Shown: one piece after another, positions 6,361 to 12,726 of the stretch | How the letters are laid out: each line of letters opens with the position of its first letter | Position numbering within the stretch: the stretch's first letter is position 1 | Virus record (IMG/VR): IMGVR_UViG_3300034198_019094 | Location: 1-23,669 of that record | DNA: 23,669 nt | Source: a virus | Strand: one strand, 5' to 3' | Position numbers and translations under genes: made by a program | The notes under the pieces: model-generated | Database searches by the model: none | What the model saw: only the letters and a program-made list of their open reading frames with translations | What the model was told of the DNA's origin: nothing

Positions 6361-8561
6361 TGGCTAAAAGATATCCAAGAAGTGAATCTATAGAAAATGC
6401 TGAGCTATCTAATGAACAGGCATATGTTGCTTGGGGCGATGACTTAGCCAGTAAACAAGAAGCATTACAAAAAACTGGAGAATCATTAGCCGAATTTACT
6501 GGTGTTGAACACGCAACATCGATGAGAAGATATGGTTTAGATTATTCTAACCTTGATAAAAATACATCTGGACGCCCAGGATTAACAAAATCTGACTACT
6601 ATTTCTTCAGGCCAGATGAAGCTATTCCTAAAGAATTTAAGCTCATTATCAAAAAAGCTGAAGACATATATCAAAGAGTTGGACTAGTAAAAAATGTTAT
6701 TGATCTTATGGGAGATTTTGGTAGTCAAGGAATAAAACCAATTCATAAAAATAAAAGAATAGAAAGATTTTATAGAAGATGGTTTAAAAAAGTAAATGGA
6801 AAAGAAAGAAGTGAAAGATTTCTAAATAATTTATATAAAACTGGTAATGTAATTATTAATAGACAAACTGGAAAGTTAAGTTTAAAAGCAACAGAAAATT
6901 TATATAAAGCCACAGCATCTCCTGATTTACAAATAGCTGATATTGATGAAGTAAAATTGGAAAAAAGAGAGATACCATGGAAGTATACCTTTCTTGATCC
7001 TACTCTTGTTGAGGTTAGCGCAGGAGCATTATCTTCATTCGTTCAACAAAAAACATATGAACTAATACTACCAGCCAATATTCGTAAACTAATAGCAAAT
7101 CCAAAAAATGAAGCAGAAAAAACAATAGTTGGTAATCTTCCAACAGCTATATTAGAAGCAGCAAAAGCTAAAAAACCTTATCCTCTAGATCCAGAAAAAA
7201 CAATCGTTTTTCATTATAAGAAAGATGATTGGCAGAGTTGGTCATTCCCTATGATCTATGCTATCATGGATGATATAACAATTATTGAAAAATTAAAGCT
7301 TGCTGATATGGCAGCTCTTGATGGAGCAATCAGTAATATTAGAATTTTTAAATTAGGAAGTTTAGAACATAAAATAGCTCCCACTAAAGCAGCAACAGCA
7401 AAACTAGCACAAATTTTGGGAAATAATGTTGGCGGTGGAACAATGGATCTTGTTTGGGGACCAGATATTGAACTACTTGAAAGCAGAACAACAGTACATC
7501 AATTTTTAGGCGAAGGAAAATACATTCCACATTTAAATAGCGTTTATGCTGGACTTGGCATTCCTCCTACATTAACGGGAACTTTCGGTGCAGCTGGAAC
7601 CACCAACAACTTTATATCTCTTAAGACTCTAACTCAAAGACTCCAATATGGAAGAGATATGTTAGTTGAATTTTGGGAAAAAGAATTTGCTTTAGTACAA
7701 AAGGCCATGGGTTTCAGATATTCAGCAAAAATAGAATTCGATAGAATGGATTTAAGCAATGAAGATGCTGAAAAAGCTTTATTAATACAACTTGCTGATC
7801 GTAATTTAATTAGCGATGAATTATTGCAGACAAGATTTGGATTGGATTCAGATGTTGAAAAATCCAGAATGAATAGAGAATATAGAGAAAGAGATAGTGA
7901 AAGAATGGTAAGAAAAGCTGGTCCATGGTTTGATCCACAAGTTGAAAATGCATTAAGAAAAATAGCTTTACAAAGTGGTACTGTTACTCCTAGTCAAGTT
8001 GGTCTACAGTTAGATAAGAAAAAGAATGGAGAAAAAAGCGCTTTAGAGATGAAACAACCAGCGCAGTCCCCTCAGGGTTCCCCAACGAAGTTGGCAAAAG
8101 ATTCTTCAGAATCTTTGCCAAAAGAAGCCGGTGAAGGAAGGCCCAAGAATTCAAAAGACACAAAACCCAGAAAAGAAAAAGTATTTAAACCACAAACAGG
8201 AGCCACACTTATGTTTTGGGCAAATGAAGCCCAAGACAAAATAAGCGGAATAATTAATCCAATGATGTTAGACTTTTATAATAAGAAAAATATGAGAAGT
8301 TTATCCTCAGAAGAACACAAAGAGTTAGACATTATCAAAACTAAAATCCTATTCTGCACAACTCCTTTCTTAGAAATAAATGAAAATTTAATTTTAACAA
8401 CTTTTGCAAATATACAAAATCAAAAAAATTCACAAATCTTAGGCCTATATAATAATTGGTTAAATGATTTGAGAGTATCATTAAATAGAGAACTATCTGT
8501 TGATGATCAAAAACAGGCTAAGGCGTCTTTTTATTCTATGGTGTATTCAAATCCAGAATAA
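6360..8561 (+). CDS. Portal protein with C-terminal extension
   Basis: A 733-residue portal, the dodecameric ring through which DNA enters and leaves the head and which nucleates assembly. The evidence is its place directly after terL and before protease, scaffold and capsid. The protein also has a portal-like body: N-terminal DYYFFRPDEAIPKEFKLI, a core with KDDWQSWSFPMIYAIMDDI, and the clip/stem-like VYAGLGIPPTLTG and FISLKTLTQRLQYGRDMLVEF region (residues about 395-440). After about residue 555 comes a Lys/Ser/Pro/Gly-rich linker (to about 625), then a helical C-terminal domain of about 110 residues. This makes it longer than T4 gp20 (524). The linker is encoded by a hairpin-rich, less AT-rich segment (8068-8121). 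There is no Shine-Dalgarno upstream. Confidence 0.82.
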   Translation: MAKRYPRSESIENAELSNEQAYVAWGDDLASKQEALQKTGESLAEFTGVEHATSMRRYGLDYSNLDKNTSGRPGLTKSDYYFFRPDEAIPKEFKLIIKKAEDIYQRVGLVKNVIDLMGDFGSQGIKPIHKNKRIERFYRRWFKKVNGKERSERFLNNLYKTGNVIINRQTGKLSLKATENLYKATASPDLQIADIDEVKLEKREIPWKYTFLDPTLVEVSAGALSSFVQQKTYELILPANIRKLIANPKNEAEKTIVGNLPTAILEAAKAKKPYPLDPEKTIVFHYKKDDWQSWSFPMIYAIMDDITIIEKLKLADMAALDGAISNIRIFKLGSLEHKIAPTKAATAKLAQILGNNVGGGTMDLVWGPDIELLESRTTVHQFLGEGKYIPHLNSVYAGLGIPPTLTGTFGAAGTTNNFISLKTLTQRLQYGRDMLVEFWEKEFALVQKAMGFRYSAKIEFDRMDLSNEDAEKALLIQLADRNLISDELLQTRFGLDSDVEKSRMNREYRERDSERMVRKAGPWFDPQVENALRKIALQSGTVTPSQVGLQLDKKKNGEKSALEMKQPAQSPQGSPTKLAKDSSESLPKEAGEGRPKNSKDTKPRKEKVFKPQTGATLMFWANEAQDKISGIINPMMLDFYNKKNMRSLSSEEHKELDIIKTKILFCTTPFLEINENLILTTFANIQNQKNSQILGLYNNWLNDLRVSLNRELSVDDQKQAKASFYSMVYSNPE
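8068..8121. repeat. Cluster of hairpins within the portal coding sequence
   Basis: Three adjacent palindromes are present: CCC-TCA-GGG (8069-8077), CCAAC-GAA-GTTGG (8082-8094), and a long hairpin, TTGGCAAAAGATTC (8091-8104) against GAATCTTTGCCAA (8109-8121), with 13 pairs, one bulged A and a TTCA loop. The second and third share the bases 8091-8094, so they are alternative folds. No T tract follows on either strand. The segment is GC-richer than its surroundings and encodes the flexible portal linker, residues about 570-588. Confidence 0.7.
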
Positions 8562-8575
8562 CGAGGTAAATAAAA

Positions 8576-10096
8576 ATGAAAATATATGCACAAGAAATAA
8601 ATGATGGTCTTTCAGATTTAATCAAAGCATCAGCTTCTATTTCGTACGCTTCAGTTGTTGAGCCGTATTCTTTAGGTAGTACAGATATTAAACATATCAA
8701 AAGCTTAGCTTCATACGATGACTCAGACTTATATTATGTACAATCTATTTTAGTTACATCTTCTTGGAATAAAAATGATGATATTTTTGATAGCGAAGAA
8801 GTATGGGCAGCTAGAAATACTCCAGAGGATAAGCCAACTAATCTTGAGCACGATGAGAGTTTAATAATAGGTCATATAACATCAAATTGGCCTATTACAG
8901 AAGATGGTATTTTAATTGATGAAAATACACCAATAGAAAATTTACCAAAAAAATACCATATATTAACAGGTTCAGTTATTTATAAAGGTTTTAGCAATCA
9001 AGATTTAAGAGACAGAGCACAAAAACTAATATCTGAAATTGAGGATGGTAATAAATTTGTTAGTATGGAGTGCTTTTTTAATGGTTTTGATTATGGTCTT
9101 ATAGATACAGCAACAGGTAGTTATCAAATCTTAAACAGAAATGAAGATACTGCTTATTTAACAAAATATCTTAGAGCATATGGTGGAAACGGTATTCATG
9201 ACAACTATAAAATAGGTAGAGTTCTTAGAAAAATTACTTTTTCTGGCAAAGGATTTGTTGATAAACCAGCAAATCCAGAAAGTATAATTTTTAGTAAAAA
9301 TGAATTTACAGAATTATTTACAGAAAAAAGTAGCGATTTATCAAAAGCAGGTGTATCTAACAATACGTTAACCTTAAACGCGGAGAATAATATTATGAGT
9401 TTAGATCTCGAATCAGTAATGAAAGAATTTGCAGAAATTAAAGCTCAACTAGAGGCTATTGCTTCTACTGAAACAGCTAAAGCTGATAGCTTAAGAGAAA
9501 AAACAATAGAGCTAGAAAACACAATCAAAGCTCATGAAGCTACAATCGTAGACACAAAAGCATCTCTTGAAGTAGCTCTTACAGAAAAAGAAGAGGCTGC
9601 TAAGAAAACAGAAGAAGAAATGCTAAAGAAAGATGAAGAAGTTAAAAAAGCCAAATCTGAACTTGAAGCCGCAAACGAAGTTATTGCTGGCTACAAAAAG
9701 AACGAAGAAGAAATGGCTAAAAAAGAGAAAAAAATGAAAAGAATGGCCACACTTATTGAAGCTGGCATAGAAACAGAAATCGCTTCAGCAACAGTGGATA
9801 AATTTGAATCTTTAGATGATGTAGCTTTTGATGCTATGACAAGTCTTTTTGCTGGTAAACTACCTCCTTGGCTTGAGAAGTTCAAGAAAGACGATAAAGA
9901 GGAAGATACCAAAAAAAGCAAACCAAAAGCATCAGAAGATAATGCTGATGCAGAAGTATTAGAGACAGTAGAAGTAAGTGAAGATGTTAATCTAAGTATT
10001 GCAAATGAGCAAACATCATCTGTAGATTCAACTCGTGCAGAACTAGTTGAGTTTATTTGTGCTAGACTCGGTAAAAAACTTAACAAGGGAGAATAA
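8576..10096 (+). CDS. Prohead protease fused to scaffold
   Basis: A 506-residue protein in two parts. Residues 1-250 fit a prohead serine protease. They carry a His motif, NLEHDESLIIGHITSNW (His92, or His100), the nucleophile candidate Ser163 in FVSMEC with Glu165, and the typical closing segment GKGFVDKPANPES (224-236), equivalent to the V..PA.P motif of the family. Residues about 275-400 are a long, charged coiled coil (ESVMKEFAEIKAQLE and following). An acidic Lys/Glu/Asp-rich tail follows, with the hydrophobic patch AGKLPPWLEKF, as expected of scaffold that fills the prohead and is later digested. GAGG lies 9 bases before the ATG. An internal in-frame start (9395) probably makes free scaffold. 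It sits between portal and decoration/capsid genes, as in many phages. Confidence 0.8.
   Translation: MKIYAQEINDGLSDLIKASASISYASVVEPYSLGSTDIKHIKSLASYDDSDLYYVQSILVTSSWNKNDDIFDSEEVWAARNTPEDKPTNLEHDESLIIGHITSNWPITEDGILIDENTPIENLPKKYHILTGSVIYKGFSNQDLRDRAQKLISEIEDGNKFVSMECFFNGFDYGLIDTATGSYQILNRNEDTAYLTKYLRAYGGNGIHDNYKIGRVLRKITFSGKGFVDKPANPESIIFSKNEFTELFTEKSSDLSKAGVSNNTLTLNAENNIMSLDLESVMKEFAEIKAQLEAIASTETAKADSLREKTIELENTIKAHEATIVDTKASLEVALTEKEEAAKKTEEEMLKKDEEVKKAKSELEAANEVIAGYKKNEEEMAKKEKKMKRMATLIEAGIETEIASATVDKFESLDDVAFDAMTSLFAGKLPPWLEKFKKDDKEEDTKKSKPKASEDNADAEVLETVEVSEDVNLSIANEQTSSVDSTRAELVEFICARLGKKLNKGE
9395..10096 (+). CDS. Nested scaffold protein from an internal start
   Basis: In-frame ATG at 9395 (codon 274 of the protease-scaffold gene) is preceded by GGAG at 9382-9385 with nine bases between, a proper ribosome site inside a coding sequence. 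Translation from here gives 233 residues beginning MSLDLESVMKEF, exactly at the junction between the protease domain and the coiled coil. Phage lambda uses this arrangement (C protease and nested Nu3 scaffold) to make many scaffold copies per protease. The site being both well spaced and at the domain boundary is the support; actual use is inferred. Confidence 0.6.
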   Translation: MSLDLESVMKEFAEIKAQLEAIASTETAKADSLREKTIELENTIKAHEATIVDTKASLEVALTEKEEAAKKTEEEMLKKDEEVKKAKSELEAANEVIAGYKKNEEEMAKKEKKMKRMATLIEAGIETEIASATVDKFESLDDVAFDAMTSLFAGKLPPWLEKFKKDDKEEDTKKSKPKASEDNADAEVLETVEVSEDVNLSIANEQTSSVDSTRAELVEFICARLGKKLNKGE

Positions 10097-10098
10097 AA

Positions 10099-10554
10099 AT
10101 GGCTCTTAAATCAGATCGTATTGAATTACTAACAGATATTTCTTTCTTCATGAATACCACAGGCGAAAGAGGTGGCGTTGTAGCAGCCGTAACTGGCGGT
10201 TCTGGCGTTGCTATGGATGATGCTTCCGCAGTTGTAGCTTATGCTGCTGTTGCAAGCGGATCCAAACCTCTTGGCGTATTGCTAAATGATGTTGTTAACT
10301 ATGATCTAACAAGACAACACATCAATTGGCACAAAGATGAAGTTCAGGTTGGTGGTAAAGTTACTCTGCTCCGTCAGGGTCAGGTAACAACCAATATGCT
10401 AGTTTCAGCCATATCACCATCAGCTGGTACCGATGCTTATGTCGGCGCAAGCGGATTGATTGGCACATCAAGCACCAATTCTGTTAAGATCGGCCAGTTT
10501 TTGAGTGGCAAAGACTCCGATGGTTATGCAAAAGTCGCCGTAAACATTGCTTAA
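10099..10554 (+). CDS. Probable head decoration / capsid-stabilising protein
   Basis: A 151-residue protein with Gly/Ala/Val/Thr-rich, beta-type composition and no charged helices (GGVVAAVTGGSGVAMDD, PLGVLLNDVVNYD, VGGKVTLLRQGQVTT). It starts two bases after the scaffold stop with a strong GGGAG seven bases upstream and sits between scaffold and capsid, the usual place for decoration proteins. Codons are richer in G and C than in the packaging genes, a feature it shares with the capsid gene and one typical of highly expressed products. I do not recognise a specific family. A minor head protein is the alternative. Confidence 0.6.
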   Translation: MALKSDRIELLTDISFFMNTTGERGGVVAAVTGGSGVAMDDASAVVAYAAVASGSKPLGVLLNDVVNYDLTRQHINWHKDEVQVGGKVTLLRQGQVTTNMLVSAISPSAGTDAYVGASGLIGTSSTNSVKIGQFLSGKDSDGYAKVAVNIA

Positions 10555-10579
10555 GCTTAAACAATAAGGGAGAGAAAAA

Positions 10580-11614
10580 ATGTCAGTCAATACCAAAGCA
10601 TTCCAACCAACTCCAGAATTAACAGATCTTCTCGTTCGTTCTGGTTCATCACAAAGAGAAGTTGCTCTAGCCGCTAATGCAGAATTTGCAAAGGCTCTTG
10701 AGCTTCCATTGAGACAGGGTCTGCTCAGTGGCGATATTCTAGACGGTATCTTCGAGCCAATTCAATTAGCTCAAAGTGCTACTCCAGAATTTCCACTAGA
10801 TTTCCTTGCTCCTGGTACCGAAAAGGATTTTGTTGCATATACAATTCCTAATCATGGTTATATTCCAGAGCGTCATGTTGAAGGCGATTACGTCATGGTT
10901 CCAACCTATGACATCGGCGCTTCAATTGACTATCTTCTAAAGTATGCTCGCGATGCCCGCTGGGACATTGTTGGTCGTGCTATGGAGGTTCTAGAAGGAT
11001 CATTTGTCAAGAAGATGAATGACGATGGCTGGCACACAATTCTAGCTGCTGGCGTTGATCGTAATATCGTTGTTTATGACAGCGATGCTGATCCAGGCCT
11101 CTTCACAAAGAGATTAGTCAGTTTAATGAAGACAGTTATGCGTAGAAACGGTGGCGGTAATTCTGCTAGTAATAACCGTGGTCTATTAACAGATCTATAT
11201 CTATCACCAGAAGCAATGGAAGATATTCGCAACTGGGGTCTAGATCAGGTTGATGAAATTACTCGCAGAGAAATCTATACAGCTGCTGATGGTACTGTAA
11301 ATCGTGTTTTCGGTATCAATCTACACGACCTAGACGAGCTTGGTGAAGGTCAAGAATATCAACTATTCTATACCGACACTCTTGGTGGTACTCTTCCACA
11401 GAATGCTGGTGGAGTTTCTACCAACGATAAAGCTGAAATTGTTGTTGGTCTAGATCTTCGTAAGAGAGACAGTTTCATTATGCCAGTTCGTCAAGAAGTA
11501 CAAATCTTTGAAGACGATACACTACATCGTCAAAAGAGAGCGGGCTTCTACGGATGGGCCGAACAAGGTTTCGCTGTTCTTGATAACCGTAGAGTTCTAC
11601 TCGGCGCTCTATAA
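10580..11614 (+). CDS. Major capsid protein (HK97-fold type)
   Basis: A 344-residue protein forming the icosahedral shell. The layout fits an HK97-type capsid. It has an N-terminal arm and helix (residues 1-60), an extended loop region (PGTEKDFVAYTIPNHGYIPE, then GDYVMVPTYDIGASIDYLLK), and a long spine-helix region with ARDARWDIVGRAMEVLEGSFVKKMNDDGW (about 122-150). A C-terminal beta region ends in RQKRAGFYGWAEQGFAVLDNRRVLLG. The context decides it: it follows portal, protease/scaffold and decoration genes, has a strong GGGAG ribosome site seven bases before the ATG, a GC-richer codon choice than neighbours, and a strong terminator immediately after. The T4-type protease would probably trim its N-terminus; the site is not evident. 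Confidence 0.85.
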   Translation: MSVNTKAFQPTPELTDLLVRSGSSQREVALAANAEFAKALELPLRQGLLSGDILDGIFEPIQLAQSATPEFPLDFLAPGTEKDFVAYTIPNHGYIPERHVEGDYVMVPTYDIGASIDYLLKYARDARWDIVGRAMEVLEGSFVKKMNDDGWHTILAAGVDRNIVVYDSDADPGLFTKRLVSLMKTVMRRNGGGNSASNNRGLLTDLYLSPEAMEDIRNWGLDQVDEITRREIYTAADGTVNRVFGINLHDLDELGEGQEYQLFYTDTLGGTLPQNAGGVSTNDKAEIVVGLDLRKRDSFIMPVRQEVQIFEDDTLHRQKRAGFYGWAEQGFAVLDNRRVLLGAL

Positions 11615-11642
11615 TCTTGCGAATTAAAACTTGATTAAAAAG

Positions 11643-11673
11643 AAGGCTGGCCTTAGGGCTGGCCTTTTTTTTT
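11643..11673 (+). terminator. Rho-independent terminator after the capsid gene
   Basis: AAGGCTGGCC (11643-11652) pairs with GGCTGGCCTT (11657-11666) over ten pairs, including two adjacent G-U pairs, around a TTAG loop, and runs into nine T (11665-11673). It begins 29 bases after the capsid stop and separates the head unit from the neck/tail unit. Confidence 0.92.
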
Positions 11674-11696
11674 AGGTGTATCATATAGTATAAAGG

Positions 11697-11704
11697 TATA
11701 AATA
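11697..11704 (+). promoter_or_regulatory. T4-late-type octamer TATAAATA before the neck/tail unit
   Basis: An exact TATAAATA lies 24 bases after the capsid terminator. By T4 late-promoter geometry transcription would start near 11710, leaving a 30-base leader that contains AGGAG (11730-11734) for the next gene. A promoter is needed here because the terminator precedes it. No equally good -35/-10 pair was seen. Confidence 0.45.
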
Positions 11705-11739
11705 TTTTCTAAATCATCTATATTTATCTAGGAGATTCT

Positions 11740-12255
11740 ATGAGTTGGAAAGCAGAAATCCCAATTATTGTAAGAGTTTTAGTAAGTGACCTAACAGAAA
11801 ATCCAGTTTATAGTGATGAAAGATTAATACAAGCCATAGCAGTATCGGCTAAATATGTTCAATTTGATGTTGCTTTAGAGCATCAATATAATGTTGATGT
11901 TATTCAACCCGAAATAACTCCGGATCCCACCACAGAAAGAGACGAAATATTTATCAGTCTTGTTTCGTTAAAAGCAGCTTGTATAATAGATCAAAGTACA
12001 CTAAGAACAAAAGCCGCTATGGAAGGAATAAGAGCCTCTCTGGGACCAGCAGCTTTAAGTGTTGGTGGAAGCCTCGAAGGATTAAGATTGGTCATAGATA
12101 AAGGCCCTTGTGCCCTATATGAGGAGCTTACATCTCATTGGGATGTTAAAGACGCTACTGCTATTAGAGCAATCTTTAGCCCATTTGTTGGAAACAATTT
12201 CAATCCAAGATATCTGCAAAATTACTCATATAGATCAAGAGACTTTTTCTCATAA
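11740..12255 (+). CDS. Probable neck / head-tail connector protein
   Basis: A 171-residue protein with AGGAG five bases before the ATG. It looks mostly helical at the N-terminus (VRVLVSDLTENPVYSDERLIQAIAVSAKYVQ), with a central helix (SLVSLKAACIIDQSTLRTKAA) and a loop-rich C-terminus ending in an aromatic stretch (NYSYRSRDFF). A short helical protein encoded right after the capsid and ahead of tail proteins commonly seals the portal and joins the tail (HK97 gp6-type connectors and equivalents). No signature residue proves this; the call rests on position, size and helical pattern. Confidence 0.5.
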   Translation: MSWKAEIPIIVRVLVSDLTENPVYSDERLIQAIAVSAKYVQFDVALEHQYNVDVIQPEITPDPTTERDEIFISLVSLKAACIIDQSTLRTKAAMEGIRASLGPAALSVGGSLEGLRLVIDKGPCALYEELTSHWDVKDATAIRAIFSPFVGNNFNPRYLQNYSYRSRDFFS

Positions 12256-12273
12256 AATTAAAGGTACAAAATC

Positions 12274-12726
12274 ATGCCAGCAGCAGAATATAATTTTACT
12301 ATCGAAAAAGGAACATCTTTCGTTATCGCATTTGAGTATAAAACAGATAATAATGAGCCAATAGATATAACTAATTGGTGTGCTAGAATAAGATGGATCG
12401 AAGATAAATTAGATGGCCAAGGTAATACGGTTATAAAAACATTTGTTACCAATACTAGAAATAGTGACTATGAGTTAACTATAGATCCATTATTAGGAAA
12501 AGTAGTATTTAAACTTAGTGCTTCTTTCACTAGTTCACTAACTTTTGGTGGGGCAAGATATGATTTCGAGCTTCAAGAACCAAACGATCTTTATTCTGGT
12601 GGAGGAAGAAAGGTCTTTAGAATTCTTCAAGGAACTATTGGTTTAGTTTCTAGAAATGTTGAGGATGATACAGAGTTCACTTGCAACACAGACATTCAAA
12701 GCGATTGTGGAACATGTAGCCCATGA
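12274..12726 (+). CDS. Beta-sandwich tail/baseplate protein (BppU-like)
   Basis: A 150-residue protein, AAAGG about eight bases before the ATG. The opening FTIEKGTSFVIAFEYKTDNN and EPIDITNWCARIRWIED follows the pattern of the small Ig-like N-terminal domain of phage baseplate-upper/receptor-binding assembly proteins, continuing with regular strands to ILQGTIGLVSRNVE. It ends in a Cys-containing tail (CNTDIQSDCGTC, residues 137-148) that could cross-link or bind metal. Its stop overlaps the start of the giant fibre gene (ATGA), so the two are translated together. It probably serves as the anchor or adaptor of that fibre. Confidence 0.5.
   Translation: MPAAEYNFTIEKGTSFVIAFEYKTDNNEPIDITNWCARIRWIEDKLDGQGNTVIKTFVTNTRNSDYELTIDPLLGKVVFKLSASFTSSLTFGGARYDFELQEPNDLYSGGGRKVFRILQGTIGLVSRNVEDDTEFTCNTDIQSDCGTCSP

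Noticed and set aside
9691-10086. 131-residue Ser/Leu-rich frame on the - strand
   Set aside because: It is the complement of the Lys/Glu-rich scaffold coiled coil; that composition produces long Ser/Phe/Leu antisense frames by default.
12110-12364. 84-residue + strand frame bridging the neck and beta-sandwich genes
   Set aside because: It overlaps both genes out of frame, has no ribosome site and no recognisable domain.
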